Positions 1 through 5,454 of a DNA stretch of 6,394 bases are shown piece by piece. This DNA comes from Anaerolineaceae bacterium (lineage in GTDB: Bacteria > Chloroflexota > Anaerolineae > Anaerolineales > Anaerolineaceae): contig JAUXFJ010000092.1 of assembly GCA_030620065.1 (NCBI GenBank), positions 1-6,394 of the forward strand, in the 5' to 3' direction. The stretch's first letter is position 1. Every line of letters begins with the position of its first letter. A program made the position numbers and the translations under genes. The notes under the pieces are model-generated. The model made no database searches, was not told the DNA's origin, and saw only the letters and a program-made list of their open reading frames with translations.

Positions 1-1
1 A

Positions 2-1024
2 CTGCTTAAAGCCTTGCACGTGATCAGTCCAAATAGTCTTCCCAATGCTGACCAAGCGCGCCCCTTTCTTGAGGCTGAGCGCGCCAAAGCGCTCTCTTTC
101 CTGGTAAGTGGCTGGATGAGCTCAACACATTACAACGAACTGCGCTTAATACCGGACATAATCTGCGAAGGTGAGTGGATGAACGACCCCAAGCAGGCCC
201 GCCATGCTATTCTCAACTTATTGAATGAAATACCTGAAGGTCAATGGTGGTCGATTGAGTCCTTTATTAAAGCTATGCATGATCGCCAACCTGATTTCCA
301 ACGACCAGCAGGTGATTACGACACCTGGCTTATCCGAGAGGCCCTAACGGGTGATTCACTGCGCGGCGCTTCAAACTGGTCTACAATAGAGGGCGCCCTC
401 ATCCGCCATCTGATAACTGGCCCTATGCACTGGCTTGGCCTCCTCGATCTTGCTTCAGCGCAGCCTTCTGCCACACCAACAGCTTTTCGCGCCTCCGCTT
501 GGTCTGCTGCCCTCTTAATGGAAGACTCACCACAAGGGCTTCATCCCGAGGACGATCCCATCGTTATTTCCTCATCAGGTCTTTTATACATGACTGCTTT
601 CACACCCCGCATTGCACGTTACCAGGTTTCCCGCTTTTGTACATGGGAATCTGAGTCAGAGAATACTTACCGCTACCGTCTTACACCTTTTTCATTAAAA
701 TCAGCCAGGGAACAAGGCTTGAAAATTTCCCATTTGATTACCTTGCTGCATCGCTATGGAAAAACAGCACCGCCCCCCAGTCTGATCAAAGCGCTCAACC
801 GTTGGGAAAGCGCTGGTGCAGAGGCACATTTTGAACATTTATGTGTGTTGAGAGTAGCGTCTGCTGAAATTCTCAGAGAACTACACCAGTCCCCGGCAGC
901 ACGTTTTCTTGGCGCTCCGCTTGGGCCAGTCTCCATCATTGTTCATGAAGATGCTGTTGAGAAAGTCCTTGCCACACTTGCCCAGATGGGCTATCTGGCT
1001 GATGTATTACAGATTGAGCATTAA
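2..1024 (+). CDS. Helicase-associated (XPB/Ssl2 N-terminal-like) domain protein, 5' end missing
   Basis: This is the C-terminal part of a larger protein. The frame is open to the window edge, and the first possible start (TTG at 14) has no ribosome binding site, so the true start lies outside. The fragment is about 340 residues. Its first third, with a WWSIESF segment followed by PDFQRPAGDYDTW, resembles the winged-helix-like middle region of bacterial proteins carrying the helicase conserved C-terminal domain family related to the XPB/Ssl2 N-terminus (PF13625). The second half fits that domain: a DDPIVISSSGLL strand, a RYRLTPFSLKSAREQG segment, a P-rich turn before NRWESAG, and a closing FLGAPLGPVSIIV stretch. 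In this family such proteins are cytoplasmic and presumed to act on nucleic acid, but their role is poorly known. No Walker A or DEAD/DEAH motif lies in the visible part. No terminator follows, and the next gene begins 63 bases later on the same strand. The family call is from recalled motifs, not a search. Confidence 0.72.
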   Translation: MLKALHVISPNSLPNADQARPFLEAERAKALSFLVSGWMSSTHYNELRLIPDIICEGEWMNDPKQARHAILNLLNEIPEGQWWSIESFIKAMHDRQPDFQRPAGDYDTWLIREALTGDSLRGASNWSTIEGALIRHLITGPMHWLGLLDLASAQPSATPTAFRASAWSAALLMEDSPQGLHPEDDPIVISSSGLLYMTAFTPRIARYQVSRFCTWESESENTYRYRLTPFSLKSAREQGLKISHLITLLHRYGKTAPPPSLIKALNRWESAGAEAHFEHLCVLRVASAEILRELHQSPAARFLGAPLGPVSIIVHEDAVEKVLATLAQMGYLADVLQIEH

Positions 1025-1087
1025 TATGACCGCGTTAAGCAGTAAATCAATGAGGTGTGATATTCTTGGTTAGGAAATGTAAATAGT

Positions 1088-1576
1088 ATGCAAACCAATA
1101 AACAAGCCTCCCCTCCCCCAAATGCGATTCAACACCGCCCTTTCCTCCTTTCGCTGGTCTCATGGACCTTCATTTTCATCATACTTATGGCCTGGCTGCG
1201 TTTCTTTGGCGCGATTTCAAACAGCTCATTTATCACTTTGCTGGGAATGCGGCCTGAGCTGCCAATCTATCTGATGCTCAGCGGTTTCATTTGGGGGCTC
1301 ATCGGTTTGCCGGTCGTCTGGGGATTATGGCGCAGGCGTCCGTGGACGCTTAAAGCTGTATGGGTAGCAGCTATCTTCTATGCATTAAGCTATTGGCTGG
1401 AAAGGATCTTTCTCTGGGAAGATGCCCAAAACTGGCCTTTTGTGTTGGCTGTAACAATCATCTGGTTGCTAATCATCATCTGGGCACTGAAACTTTCCAG
1501 CAGCCAAAGGTTTTTACATCTACCATCGTATGAATTATCACCGAGCAAATCTACCCAATCGCTTGAAGAAGGATAA
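1088..1576 (+). CDS. Small four-helix integral membrane protein, function unknown
   Basis: The gene encodes 162 residues with four clear hydrophobic segments at about 19-40, 58-80, 87-106 and 116-135. A polar, proline-rich N-terminus and a Ser/Glu-rich C-terminal tail (about 137-162) flank them. Short loops carry WRRRPW (81-86), which by the positive-inside rule puts the loop between helices 2 and 3 in the cytoplasm, and then both ends as well. There is no cleavable signal peptide, no catalytic motif and no transporter signature. The ATG at 1088 follows a modest AGGAA site (1072-1076) at a spacing of 11 bases. The stop codon TAA is immediately followed by the ATG of the CYTH gene, and the end of this gene supplies that gene's ribosome binding site, so the two are probably translationally coupled. 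I do not recognise a named family. Similar small W-rich four-helix proteins seem familiar from Chloroflexota, but that is memory, not evidence. It may anchor or serve the neighbouring CYTH protein, which is inference from position alone. Confidence 0.75.
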   Translation: MQTNKQASPPPNAIQHRPFLLSLVSWTFIFIILMAWLRFFGAISNSSFITLLGMRPELPIYLMLSGFIWGLIGLPVVWGLWRRRPWTLKAVWVAAIFYALSYWLERIFLWEDAQNWPFVLAVTIIWLLIIIWALKLSSSQRFLHLPSYELSPSKSTQSLEEG

Positions 1577-2197
1577 ATGAAAATGGTCGATCAAGAAAAA
1601 GAAGTGAAATTCTACCTATCCCACCCCGATCAACTTCTGGATCGTTTGAAATTAAGCGGTGCGGAACTCATCCAACCGCGTACGCTCGAATGCAATTTGC
1701 GCTTCGACACACCCGACGGCGCGCTCACACGTGCAGGGCGTGTCTTAAGACTGCGCCAAGACACGGATGTGCGCTTAACCTATAAAGACTCTGGCGAGAT
1801 CATCGACGGCGTACTCACACGGCGCGAAATCGAATTTGTTGCTGATGACTTCGCCGCTGCAAAACGGTTTTTCGAAGCCTTGGGCTATCAAGTGCATACC
1901 GCTTATGAAAAATACCGTCAGATATTTAATTTGGGCAATCTGCATATAACCATTGATGAGATGCCATACGGTAGCTTTGCTGAAATCGAAGGCGCTCATG
2001 CCGCACAAATTCAGGCTGCTGCAGACCTCCTGCGGCTGGATTGGTCAAAGAGGATCAATGAGAGTTATTTGAGCCTTTTTGAGCGCCTCAAAGAGAACCA
2101 AGGTTTCACTTTCAACAACTTGAGCTTTGAGAATTTCCAGGGCATCCGTATTGACCCTCAGGCATTAGGTATCAGCCCAGCCGACTTGACCTCTTGA
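1577..2197 (+). CDS. CYTH-domain protein (class IV adenylate cyclase / thiamine triphosphatase type, CyaB-like)
   Basis: CYTH proteins form a beta-barrel tunnel that binds triphosphate compounds with divalent metal. Members make cAMP from ATP or hydrolyse thiamine triphosphate or inorganic triphosphate, in the cytoplasm. The diagnostic ExExK motif is present as EKEVK (E7, E9, K11). It is followed by RFDTPDGALTRAG (42-54), the basic LRLR (57-60), TYK (68-70), RREIEF (82-87), YEKYR (110-114) and IDEMPYGSFAEIEG (126-139), which supply the Arg, Lys and acidic residues lining the tunnel. The order and the FDTPD/LRLR pattern fit the bacterial class IV cyclase (CyaB) branch best, but substrate cannot be read from sequence. 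At 206 residues it is somewhat longer than a minimal CYTH domain; about 30 residues after 175 form an extra tail. The start at 1577 abuts the upstream stop and lies only three bases from the AAGGA site (1569-1573). The ATG at 1583 (residue 3) has the better nine-base spacing and may be the real start. Confidence 0.88.
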   Translation: MKMVDQEKEVKFYLSHPDQLLDRLKLSGAELIQPRTLECNLRFDTPDGALTRAGRVLRLRQDTDVRLTYKDSGEIIDGVLTRREIEFVADDFAAAKRFFEALGYQVHTAYEKYRQIFNLGNLHITIDEMPYGSFAEIEGAHAAQIQAAADLLRLDWSKRINESYLSLFERLKENQGFTFNNLSFENFQGIRIDPQALGISPADLTS

Positions 2198-2248
2198 TCA
2201 TTTTATGCAGTCCTCTCATATCAATATCCCCAAGAAAAGGAGCTCTTT

Positions 2249-2785
2249 ATGCAAAACTGGAAAACGCTCTCACGGCAGATTATCCTCGATAAAAGCCCCT
2301 ATCTTGTTGTTGAACAGCACAACATCGAACTACCCGATGGCCGTATCATCGATGACTGGCCCTGGGTAATTACGCCCGATTTTGTCAACATTGCAGTAAT
2401 CACTGCGGATGAACGCTATCTCTGCTTTAGGCAGATCAAATACGCGGTTAAAGGAACCTCGCTTGCCCCAGTCGGCGGGTACATAAACCCCGGGGAACAA
2501 CCTCTTAGTGCAGCCAAGCGTGAGCTTCTCGAAGAAACTGGCTATGAGGCACCCACTTGGGAATCTCTGGGAATATTTTCTGTCGGCGCAAATCGGGGTA
2601 TTGCCATTGCGCACTTCTTCTTGGCGCGCGGCGCGCATAAGGTTGCTGAAATCAACTCGGATGACCTGGAAGAACAGCAGTTGCTCTTCTTAAACCGTGC
2701 TGAAGTGGAAGCAGCAGTTGCGCGTGGCGCTTTTAAGGTCCTCCCATGGGAAGCAATCATGGCATTAGCGCTGCTTAAGTATTAA
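2249..2785 (+). CDS. Nudix hydrolase, ADP-ribose pyrophosphatase-like
   Basis: Nudix enzymes cleave a nucleoside diphosphate linked to another group, using divalent metal. The Nudix box G-x5-E-x7-R-E-U-x-E-E-x-G-U is intact from G77 to Y99: G77, E83, R91-E92, E95-E96, G98 and Y99. Ahead of it a FRQIKYAVKG segment (60-69) matches the RQ-Y pattern just before the fold's core in the ADP-ribose pyrophosphatase (NudF-like) branch, and the N-terminal part (about 1-45) with ELPDGRIIDDW looks like that branch's small dimerisation sheet. Length (178 residues) fits the family. ADP-ribose or another sugar nucleotide is the likely substrate, by family resemblance only. The start has a strong AAGGAG site (2237-2242) six bases upstream, so it can be translated independently of the CYTH gene 51 bases before it. 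An intrinsic terminator at 2828-2854 follows, making this the last gene of the + strand group. Confidence 0.9.
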   Translation: MQNWKTLSRQIILDKSPYLVVEQHNIELPDGRIIDDWPWVITPDFVNIAVITADERYLCFRQIKYAVKGTSLAPVGGYINPGEQPLSAAKRELLEETGYEAPTWESLGIFSVGANRGIAIAHFFLARGAHKVAEINSDDLEEQQLLFLNRAEVEAAVARGAFKVLPWEAIMALALLKY

Positions 2786-2827
2786 GTCCCCCCTAATATA
2801 TTCTTTGTCCTTCGGGAGTTAATCCTG

Positions 2828-2854
2828 CCAATGCACTGTGCTGCATCGGTTTTT
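2828..2854 (+). terminator. Rho-independent terminator after the Nudix gene
   Basis: CCAATGCA (2828-2835) pairs with TGCATCGG (2842-2849) around a six-base loop, giving seven pairs and one A/C mismatch, and five T residues follow directly (2850-2854). It stands 43 bases past the Nudix stop codon and just before the convergent end of murI. On the opposite strand the same stem lacks a U run, so it should serve the + strand only. Confidence 0.75.
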
Positions 2855-2856
2855 CG

Positions 2857-3708
2857 TTATGCACGAACCAAATGATTCCCTATCCATTGCAATCCAAATA
2901 CAGGGTCAGTCGCACCCAACAGCTCGGGAAGAAGCTTTTGCAAAGCTGCCGGATCAGCACTTGTAAAGAAAGTCAACCTGCCAGATTGAGGACCCGGTTT
3001 GGCGATCTGGTCGCGTTCAAGCAAATGCATCGTTTGACGGGCAATAGCAGGCGCGGGATCGATCACACGTACGTTTGGGCCAACGATCTGCTCAATCATG
3101 GGGATGACAAAAGGATAGTGCGTGCAGCCCAATACCACCGTATCAATACCCTGCTTGATCATCGGCTTAGGTGCTTCTTCCAGAATTTGCCGTGTTTCCT
3201 GGACATTCAACTTCCCCGCCTCAATCTGACCGACCAACCCAGGACAGGTTTCCTGAAAGATCACAACCCCTTGCGCAAAACGTTCAACAACCGATGCATA
3301 CAACTCCCCCTGAAATGTGGCTGGGGTCGCAAGCACGCCGACCTTACCCGTATGCGTGTTCTCTGCTGCTGGTTTGACTGCGGGCTCCATGCCCACAAAT
3401 GGTATGAACGGGAAGGCCTCCCTCAAATAATGCAGTGCTGCGGCTGATGCAGTATTACATGCCACAACAATCAATTTAACCCCTTCATTCAACAGGAAAC
3501 GCACCACTCCTTCTGAAAGCTGGCGTACTTCAAGCAGAGATCTTGAACCATAGGGGACTTTTTCCTGATCACCAAAATAGATTATATCTTCAAATGGTAG
3601 TTGAATGCGGATGGCGCGCAGCACGGAAAGACCTCCTACGCCTGAATCAAAAATGCCTATTGGTTTCTCTATACTTCCCGCGTAATCCATATGCATCAAT
3701 TTTATCAT
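2857..3708 (-). CDS. murI: Glutamate racemase
   Basis: MurI interconverts L- and D-glutamate without cofactor and supplies D-glutamate for UDP-MurNAc-peptide synthesis in the cytoplasm. Numbered from the ATG at 3708 (283 residues), the sequence shows PIGIFDSGVGGLSVL at 16-30 (catalytic-site Asp21, Ser22), YFGDQEKVPYG (44-54), VVACNTASA with the first catalytic Cys84, a TPATF segment (128-132), and VLGCTHYP with the second catalytic Cys195 and His197. Both cysteines of the two-base mechanism are present, so the enzyme should be active. The frame stays open upstream to a TTG at 3804, but the extra 32 residues have no family counterpart and no good ribosome site. ATG codons at 3708, 3696 and 3690 are all plausible; 3708 has a weak GGTGA 11 bases ahead, while 3690 gives the more usual 277 residues. 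The gene lies downstream of the peptidase C26 gene on the same strand, about 177 bases away, and converges on the Nudix gene. Confidence 0.95.
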   Translation of the reverse strand: MIKLMHMDYAGSIEKPIGIFDSGVGGLSVLRAIRIQLPFEDIIYFGDQEKVPYGSRSLLEVRQLSEGVVRFLLNEGVKLIVVACNTASAAALHYLREAFPFIPFVGMEPAVKPAAENTHTGKVGVLATPATFQGELYASVVERFAQGVVIFQETCPGLVGQIEAGKLNVQETRQILEEAPKPMIKQGIDTVVLGCTHYPFVIPMIEQIVGPNVRVIDPAPAIARQTMHLLERDQIAKPGPQSGRLTFFTSADPAALQKLLPELLGATDPVFGLQWIGNHLVRA

Positions 3709-3823
3709 GCTGATTGGCTTCACCAATGAGTTGTTTACGCAGAGGAGCAAATTTCTAAAAATAACTAAACAAGCGCGATACAAACTGGGCGTGGTAAGTC
3801 TCAAGACTCTTATTAATAGATTG

Positions 3824-3853
3824 GCGGGATAAGCACAAAACGACTTGTCCCGC
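3824..3853 (-). other. Hairpin between the peptidase C26 gene and murI
   Basis: Read on the minus strand, GCGGGA (3853-3848) pairs with TCCCGC (3829-3824), and after one C/A mismatch AAG pairs with CTT inside it. The hairpin starts 33 bases past the C26 stop codon. No U run follows on the minus strand (an AT-rich stretch does), so it is not a standard intrinsic terminator. It may be a weak terminator, a processing site or a 3'-end protector. The remaining intergenic DNA up to the murI start is AT-rich; I could not settle on a convincing promoter in it. Confidence 0.45.
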
Positions 3854-3885
3854 GTTAGTTTCCTAATTTCTTCTGTTGTATCCGA

Positions 3886-4617
3886 TCAAGCAATACGGCA
3901 AGCTTCAACAAAAGCACCAAACAAGCGTATCATGCGCTCGTCTGCTTGCATACATTCTGGATGCCATTGCACGCCGATCGCGAAAGGATGCCCATTGACC
4001 TCAATCGCTTCCACCAAGCCATCTGGTGCGTAAGCTGTAACCGATAAACCATTACCAACATCCTTAATCCCTTGATGATGCAAGCTATTAGTCGGTATCT
4101 CATCTCCACCTAATATCGCTCGTAACCTTGAATCGCCCTCAAACTGCACGCTGTGTGCAATGTAATCGCGAGAAAACCCAGGAAAGTAGTCATGCTTCAA
4201 CGCGTTTGGCATTTGATCACCAATATCTGTATAAAGGCTGCCACCCAAGGCAACATTGAGTACCTGCGTGCCACGGCAGATGGTCAGCAAGGGTTTTTGG
4301 GCCTTAATCAGCTTATCTAAAAACCTAATCTCAAATTCATCGCGTGCTGTATCCACACCATAGATGCGCTCATGCTCCTCGCCATCAAAACGCTGAGGGT
4401 CAATATCCGCACCTCCGCTAAACAACACACCATCAAACTTTACAAGAAGGTCATCCAGCGAGGTTAGAGGAATCCCAATTGGCAGTATGACAGGCAAAGC
4501 ACCCATTTTCAGCAGTGCTTTAACATAGGCTTCCTTAATCGCGTAGCTCGAAATACCCGATTTGTTCCGAACCCGACCACATGATATGGCAATATATGGT
4601 TTCGAATTTACATCCAC
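3886..4617 (-). CDS. Gamma-glutamyl-gamma-aminobutyrate hydrolase family protein (peptidase C26, PuuD-like)
   Basis: This is a class I glutamine-amidotransferase-fold hydrolase of 243 residues, a usual length for the family. Members cleave gamma-glutamyl amides; the best-known one, PuuD, releases GABA from gamma-glutamyl-GABA in putrescine breakdown. The nucleophile elbow is LLTICRGTQVLNVALGG with Cys114, and the catalytic partners His219 and Glu221 lie in GVQWHPE (215-221). The family marks FSGGADIDP (66-74), ARDEFE (91-96) and SLHHQGIK (178-185) are all present, so an active enzyme is likely. No other putrescine-pathway gene is in the window, so the true substrate is open. The start is GTG at 4617, chosen because it has a TGAGGT site seven bases upstream and no ATG in frame before the preceding stop. 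It lies 172 bases downstream of rplS, past a strong terminator, so it needs readthrough or its own promoter. A weak candidate is TTGTTA (4671-4666) and TAGGAT (4647-4642), 18 bases apart on the minus strand. Confidence 0.9.
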   Translation of the reverse strand: MDVNSKPYIAISCGRVRNKSGISSYAIKEAYVKALLKMGALPVILPIGIPLTSLDDLLVKFDGVLFSGGADIDPQRFDGEEHERIYGVDTARDEFEIRFLDKLIKAQKPLLTICRGTQVLNVALGGSLYTDIGDQMPNALKHDYFPGFSRDYIAHSVQFEGDSRLRAILGGDEIPTNSLHHQGIKDVGNGLSVTAYAPDGLVEAIEVNGHPFAIGVQWHPECMQADERMIRLFGAFVEACRIA

Positions 4618-4624
4618 AGCCTGT

Positions 4625-4630
4625 ACCTCA
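4625..4630 (-). promoter_or_regulatory. Ribosome binding site deciding the GTG start of the C26 hydrolase
   Basis: TGAGGT on the minus strand, with a seven-base spacer to the GTG at 4617. No ATG occurs in that frame between the upstream TAG and this point, so the GTG start is well supported. Confidence 0.65.
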
Positions 4631-4669
4631 TCATTGAGATAATCCTAAAATCTGCCGAGGCAAGTTAAC

Positions 4670-4729
4670 AATAAAAAACCTCATCTGCGATTCTTAACCA
4701 ACCTTGTAACAAAGGCAACAGATAAGGTT
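4670..4729 (-). terminator. rplS: Intrinsic terminator of rplS with a long branched stem
   Basis: On the minus strand AACCTTATCTG (4729-4719) pairs with CAGATGAGGTT (4687-4677): eleven pairs including one G-U. A run of T with one interruption follows (4676-4670). The 31-base loop holds a second small stem, CCTT with AAGG around six bases. The terminator begins 61 bases past the rplS stop and ends about 50 bases before the C26 hydrolase start, so it should cut most rplS transcripts off from that gene. The large inner loop leaves room for a regulated readthrough, though nothing in the sequence proves it. Confidence 0.75.
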
Positions 4730-4753
4730 TTGAATATCTTGCGAAAGGACACC

Positions 4754-4772
4754 CTGCAGTAATGCTCTGCAG
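4754..4772 (-). other. CTGCAG inverted repeat just after rplS
   Basis: Two CTGCAG hexamers (4754-4759 and 4767-4772) are separated by seven bases and can fold into a six-pair hairpin in the rplS 3' untranslated region, 18 bases past the stop. There is no U run. It may protect or process the transcript end ahead of the terminator, or be chance, since CTGCAG is itself a palindrome. Confidence 0.35.
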
Positions 4773-4789
4773 AACATCGCAGTAGTATG

Positions 4790-5140
4790 CTAGAAGCGTT
4801 GCTTAAGCCGAGCGCTCTTGCCGGTACGTTCACGTAAGAAGTACAATCGTGCTCGGCGTACTTTCGTATGTCGATGTACCTTAACCTTGGCTATTCGCGG
4901 GGAACGCAACAAAAAGGTTCGCTCAACTCCAATACCGTTGCTTGCAACTCGTCGAACCGTGAATGTTGCACTATTGCCACTGCCGCGCACATAAAGAACC
5001 GTACCTTTAAACTCTTGAATACGTTCCCTGTCGCCTTCTTTGATTTTCAGATGAACACTAACAGCATCGCCGGGGAAAATTGCCGGAATATTAGTATTAT
5101 CCTCTGCTTCAACCGATTTAATTAATTCTGCATGATTCAT
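4790..5140 (-). CDS. rplS: 50S ribosomal protein L19
   Basis: L19 sits at the 30S-50S interface of the large subunit. The 116-residue protein is full length for the family and has every expected block: an N-terminal helix, IFPGDAVSVHLKIKEGDRERIQEFKG split across 21-46, VRGSGNSATFTVRR (51-64), SNGIGVERTFLLRSP (67-81) and the signature VRRARLYFLRERTGKSARLKQR near the C-terminus. The start ATG has an AAAGGA site eight bases upstream. Many bacteria keep rplS at the end of rpsP-rimM-trmD-rplS. Here it has its own promoter and leader directly upstream and stands back to back with rpsB, so it is transcribed apart from that group. A strong terminator follows. Confidence 0.97.
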   Translation of the reverse strand: MNHAELIKSVEAEDNTNIPAIFPGDAVSVHLKIKEGDRERIQEFKGTVLYVRGSGNSATFTVRRVASNGIGVERTFLLRSPRIAKVKVHRHTKVRRARLYFLRERTGKSARLKQRF

Positions 5141-5171
5141 GATAACGGTCCTTTATATATCTTTAATTACA

Positions 5172-5189
5172 CGCGTTTAGCTGAACGCG
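5172..5189 (-). promoter_or_regulatory. rplS: Hairpin at the 5' end of the rplS transcript
   Basis: CGCGTT (5189-5184 on the minus strand) pairs with AACGCG (5177-5172) around a six-base loop that can close by one more wobble pair. It begins seven to eight bases after the rplS -10 box, so it falls almost exactly at the predicted first base of the message. Such 5'-terminal stems can protect mRNA from decay or bind a protein; which applies is unknown. Confidence 0.5.
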
Positions 5190-5196
5190 AAGGCGA

Positions 5197-5225
5197 ATTA
5201 TACCACGCTGGCTTATTTTCGTGAA
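5197..5225 (-). promoter_or_regulatory. rplS: rplS promoter, extended -10 type
   Basis: On the minus strand TTCACG (5225-5220) is the -35 box (four of six consensus bases). A 17-base spacer ends in TGG, and TATAAT (5202-5197) is a perfect -10 box, so TGNTATAAT is a complete extended -10. Transcription should begin near 5190, giving a leader of about 50 bases. Confidence 0.75.
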
Positions 5226-5292
5226 GGTCAAGTTCTGAATTGATTCAACCATTATTACCTATGAAAAAACTCAATTATTGTCACTAATTCTA

Positions 5293-5321
5293 TTCACCAT
5301 TGATAATTATTATGATATACT
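5293..5321 (+). promoter_or_regulatory. rpsB: rpsB promoter, extended -10 type
   Basis: TTCACC (5293-5298) as -35 box, a 17-base spacer ending in TGA, and TATACT (5316-5321) as -10 box with the TGN extension. The predicted start is near 5328, giving a leader of about 127 bases. A second possible pair lies just upstream: TTGTCA (5278-5283) and GATAAT (5302-5307), 18 bases apart. Both would transcribe rpsB. Confidence 0.7.
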
Positions 5322-5327
5322 AAGTCC

Positions 5328-5347
5328 GCTCTCGCCACAGGCAGAGT
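5328..5347 (+). promoter_or_regulatory. rpsB: Hairpin at the 5' end of the rpsB transcript
   Basis: CTCT (5329-5332) pairs with AGAG (5343-5346) and GCC (5334-5336) with GGC (5340-5342), leaving C5333 bulged and ACA as loop; G5328 and T5347 can add a wobble pair. The stem starts at the predicted first base of the message, as in the rplS transcript. Confidence 0.5.
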
Positions 5348-5360
5348 AATCTATCACACA

Positions 5361-5425
5361 CGCCTCTGAAGATATTTGCCCTGCGTGCCCATATGATGGG
5401 TGAGGGGCAAGCACGAATAGAGGCG
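5361..5425 (+). promoter_or_regulatory. rpsB: Structured rpsB leader RNA, candidate S2 feedback site
   Basis: Three nested stems are visible. P1 pairs CGCCTCT (5361-5367) with AGAGGCG (5419-5425), seven perfect pairs. P2 pairs TTGCCC (5376-5381) with GGGCAA (5405-5410), extendable by a wobble pair. P3 pairs CCCAT (5388-5392) with ATGGG (5396-5400) around a three-base loop. CGTGC (5384-5388) is also fully complementary to GCACG (5411-5415), which lies outside P2; it would form a pseudoknot, or compete with P3 at one shared base. No U run follows, so it is not a transcription terminator. The element ends 13 bases before the ribosome site. In E. coli S2 represses its own rpsB-tsf mRNA through the leader; a like role here is inference. 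Confidence 0.6.
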
Positions 5426-5454
5426 GAGGCTTAACGCAAAAGGAGAATTGTATT

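Larger units (their letters stand above)
5141..5454. promoter_or_regulatory. Divergent control region between rplS and rpsB
   Basis: This 314-base gene-free stretch holds, from left to right: the rplS ribosome site (5149-5154), a hairpin at the predicted rplS transcript start, the rplS promoter, an AT-rich middle (about 5226-5292) with no structure I could support, the rpsB promoter, a hairpin at the predicted rpsB transcript start, a larger folded leader element and the rpsB ribosome site (AAAGGAG, 5439-5445, nine bases from the ATG). No small open reading frame with a good ribosome site stands out. Confidence 0.7.

Noticed and set aside
1025..1087. Possible promoter (TGATATTCT near 1058-1066) before the membrane protein gene
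   Set aside because: The -10 match is weak and no -35 box lies at a usable distance; readthrough from the upstream gene is simpler.
2808..2817. TCC-TTCG-GGA mini hairpin after the Nudix gene
   Set aside because: Only three pairs, even with a stable TTCG loop; the stronger stem with a T run at 2828-2854 explains termination.
2872..3447. A 191-codon open frame on the + strand opposite murI
   Set aside because: It lies entirely within murI, whose catalytic motifs are unmistakable; the antisense product has biased, low-complexity composition, no recognisable domain and no good ribosome site.
3750..3810. Possible murI promoter (TTGAGA near 3804-3799 on the minus strand, or the AT-rich stretch after it)
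   Set aside because: The -35-like hexamer is fair, but no -10 box with better than about half the consensus stands at 16-18 bases.
3845..4033. A 62-codon open frame on the + strand opposite the end of the C26 hydrolase
   Set aside because: It runs mostly through the conserved GVQWHPE region in antisense and looks like a chance frame.
4868..5125. An 85-codon open frame on the + strand opposite rplS
   Set aside because: It overlaps the strongly conserved L19 coding region and shows no domain of its own.
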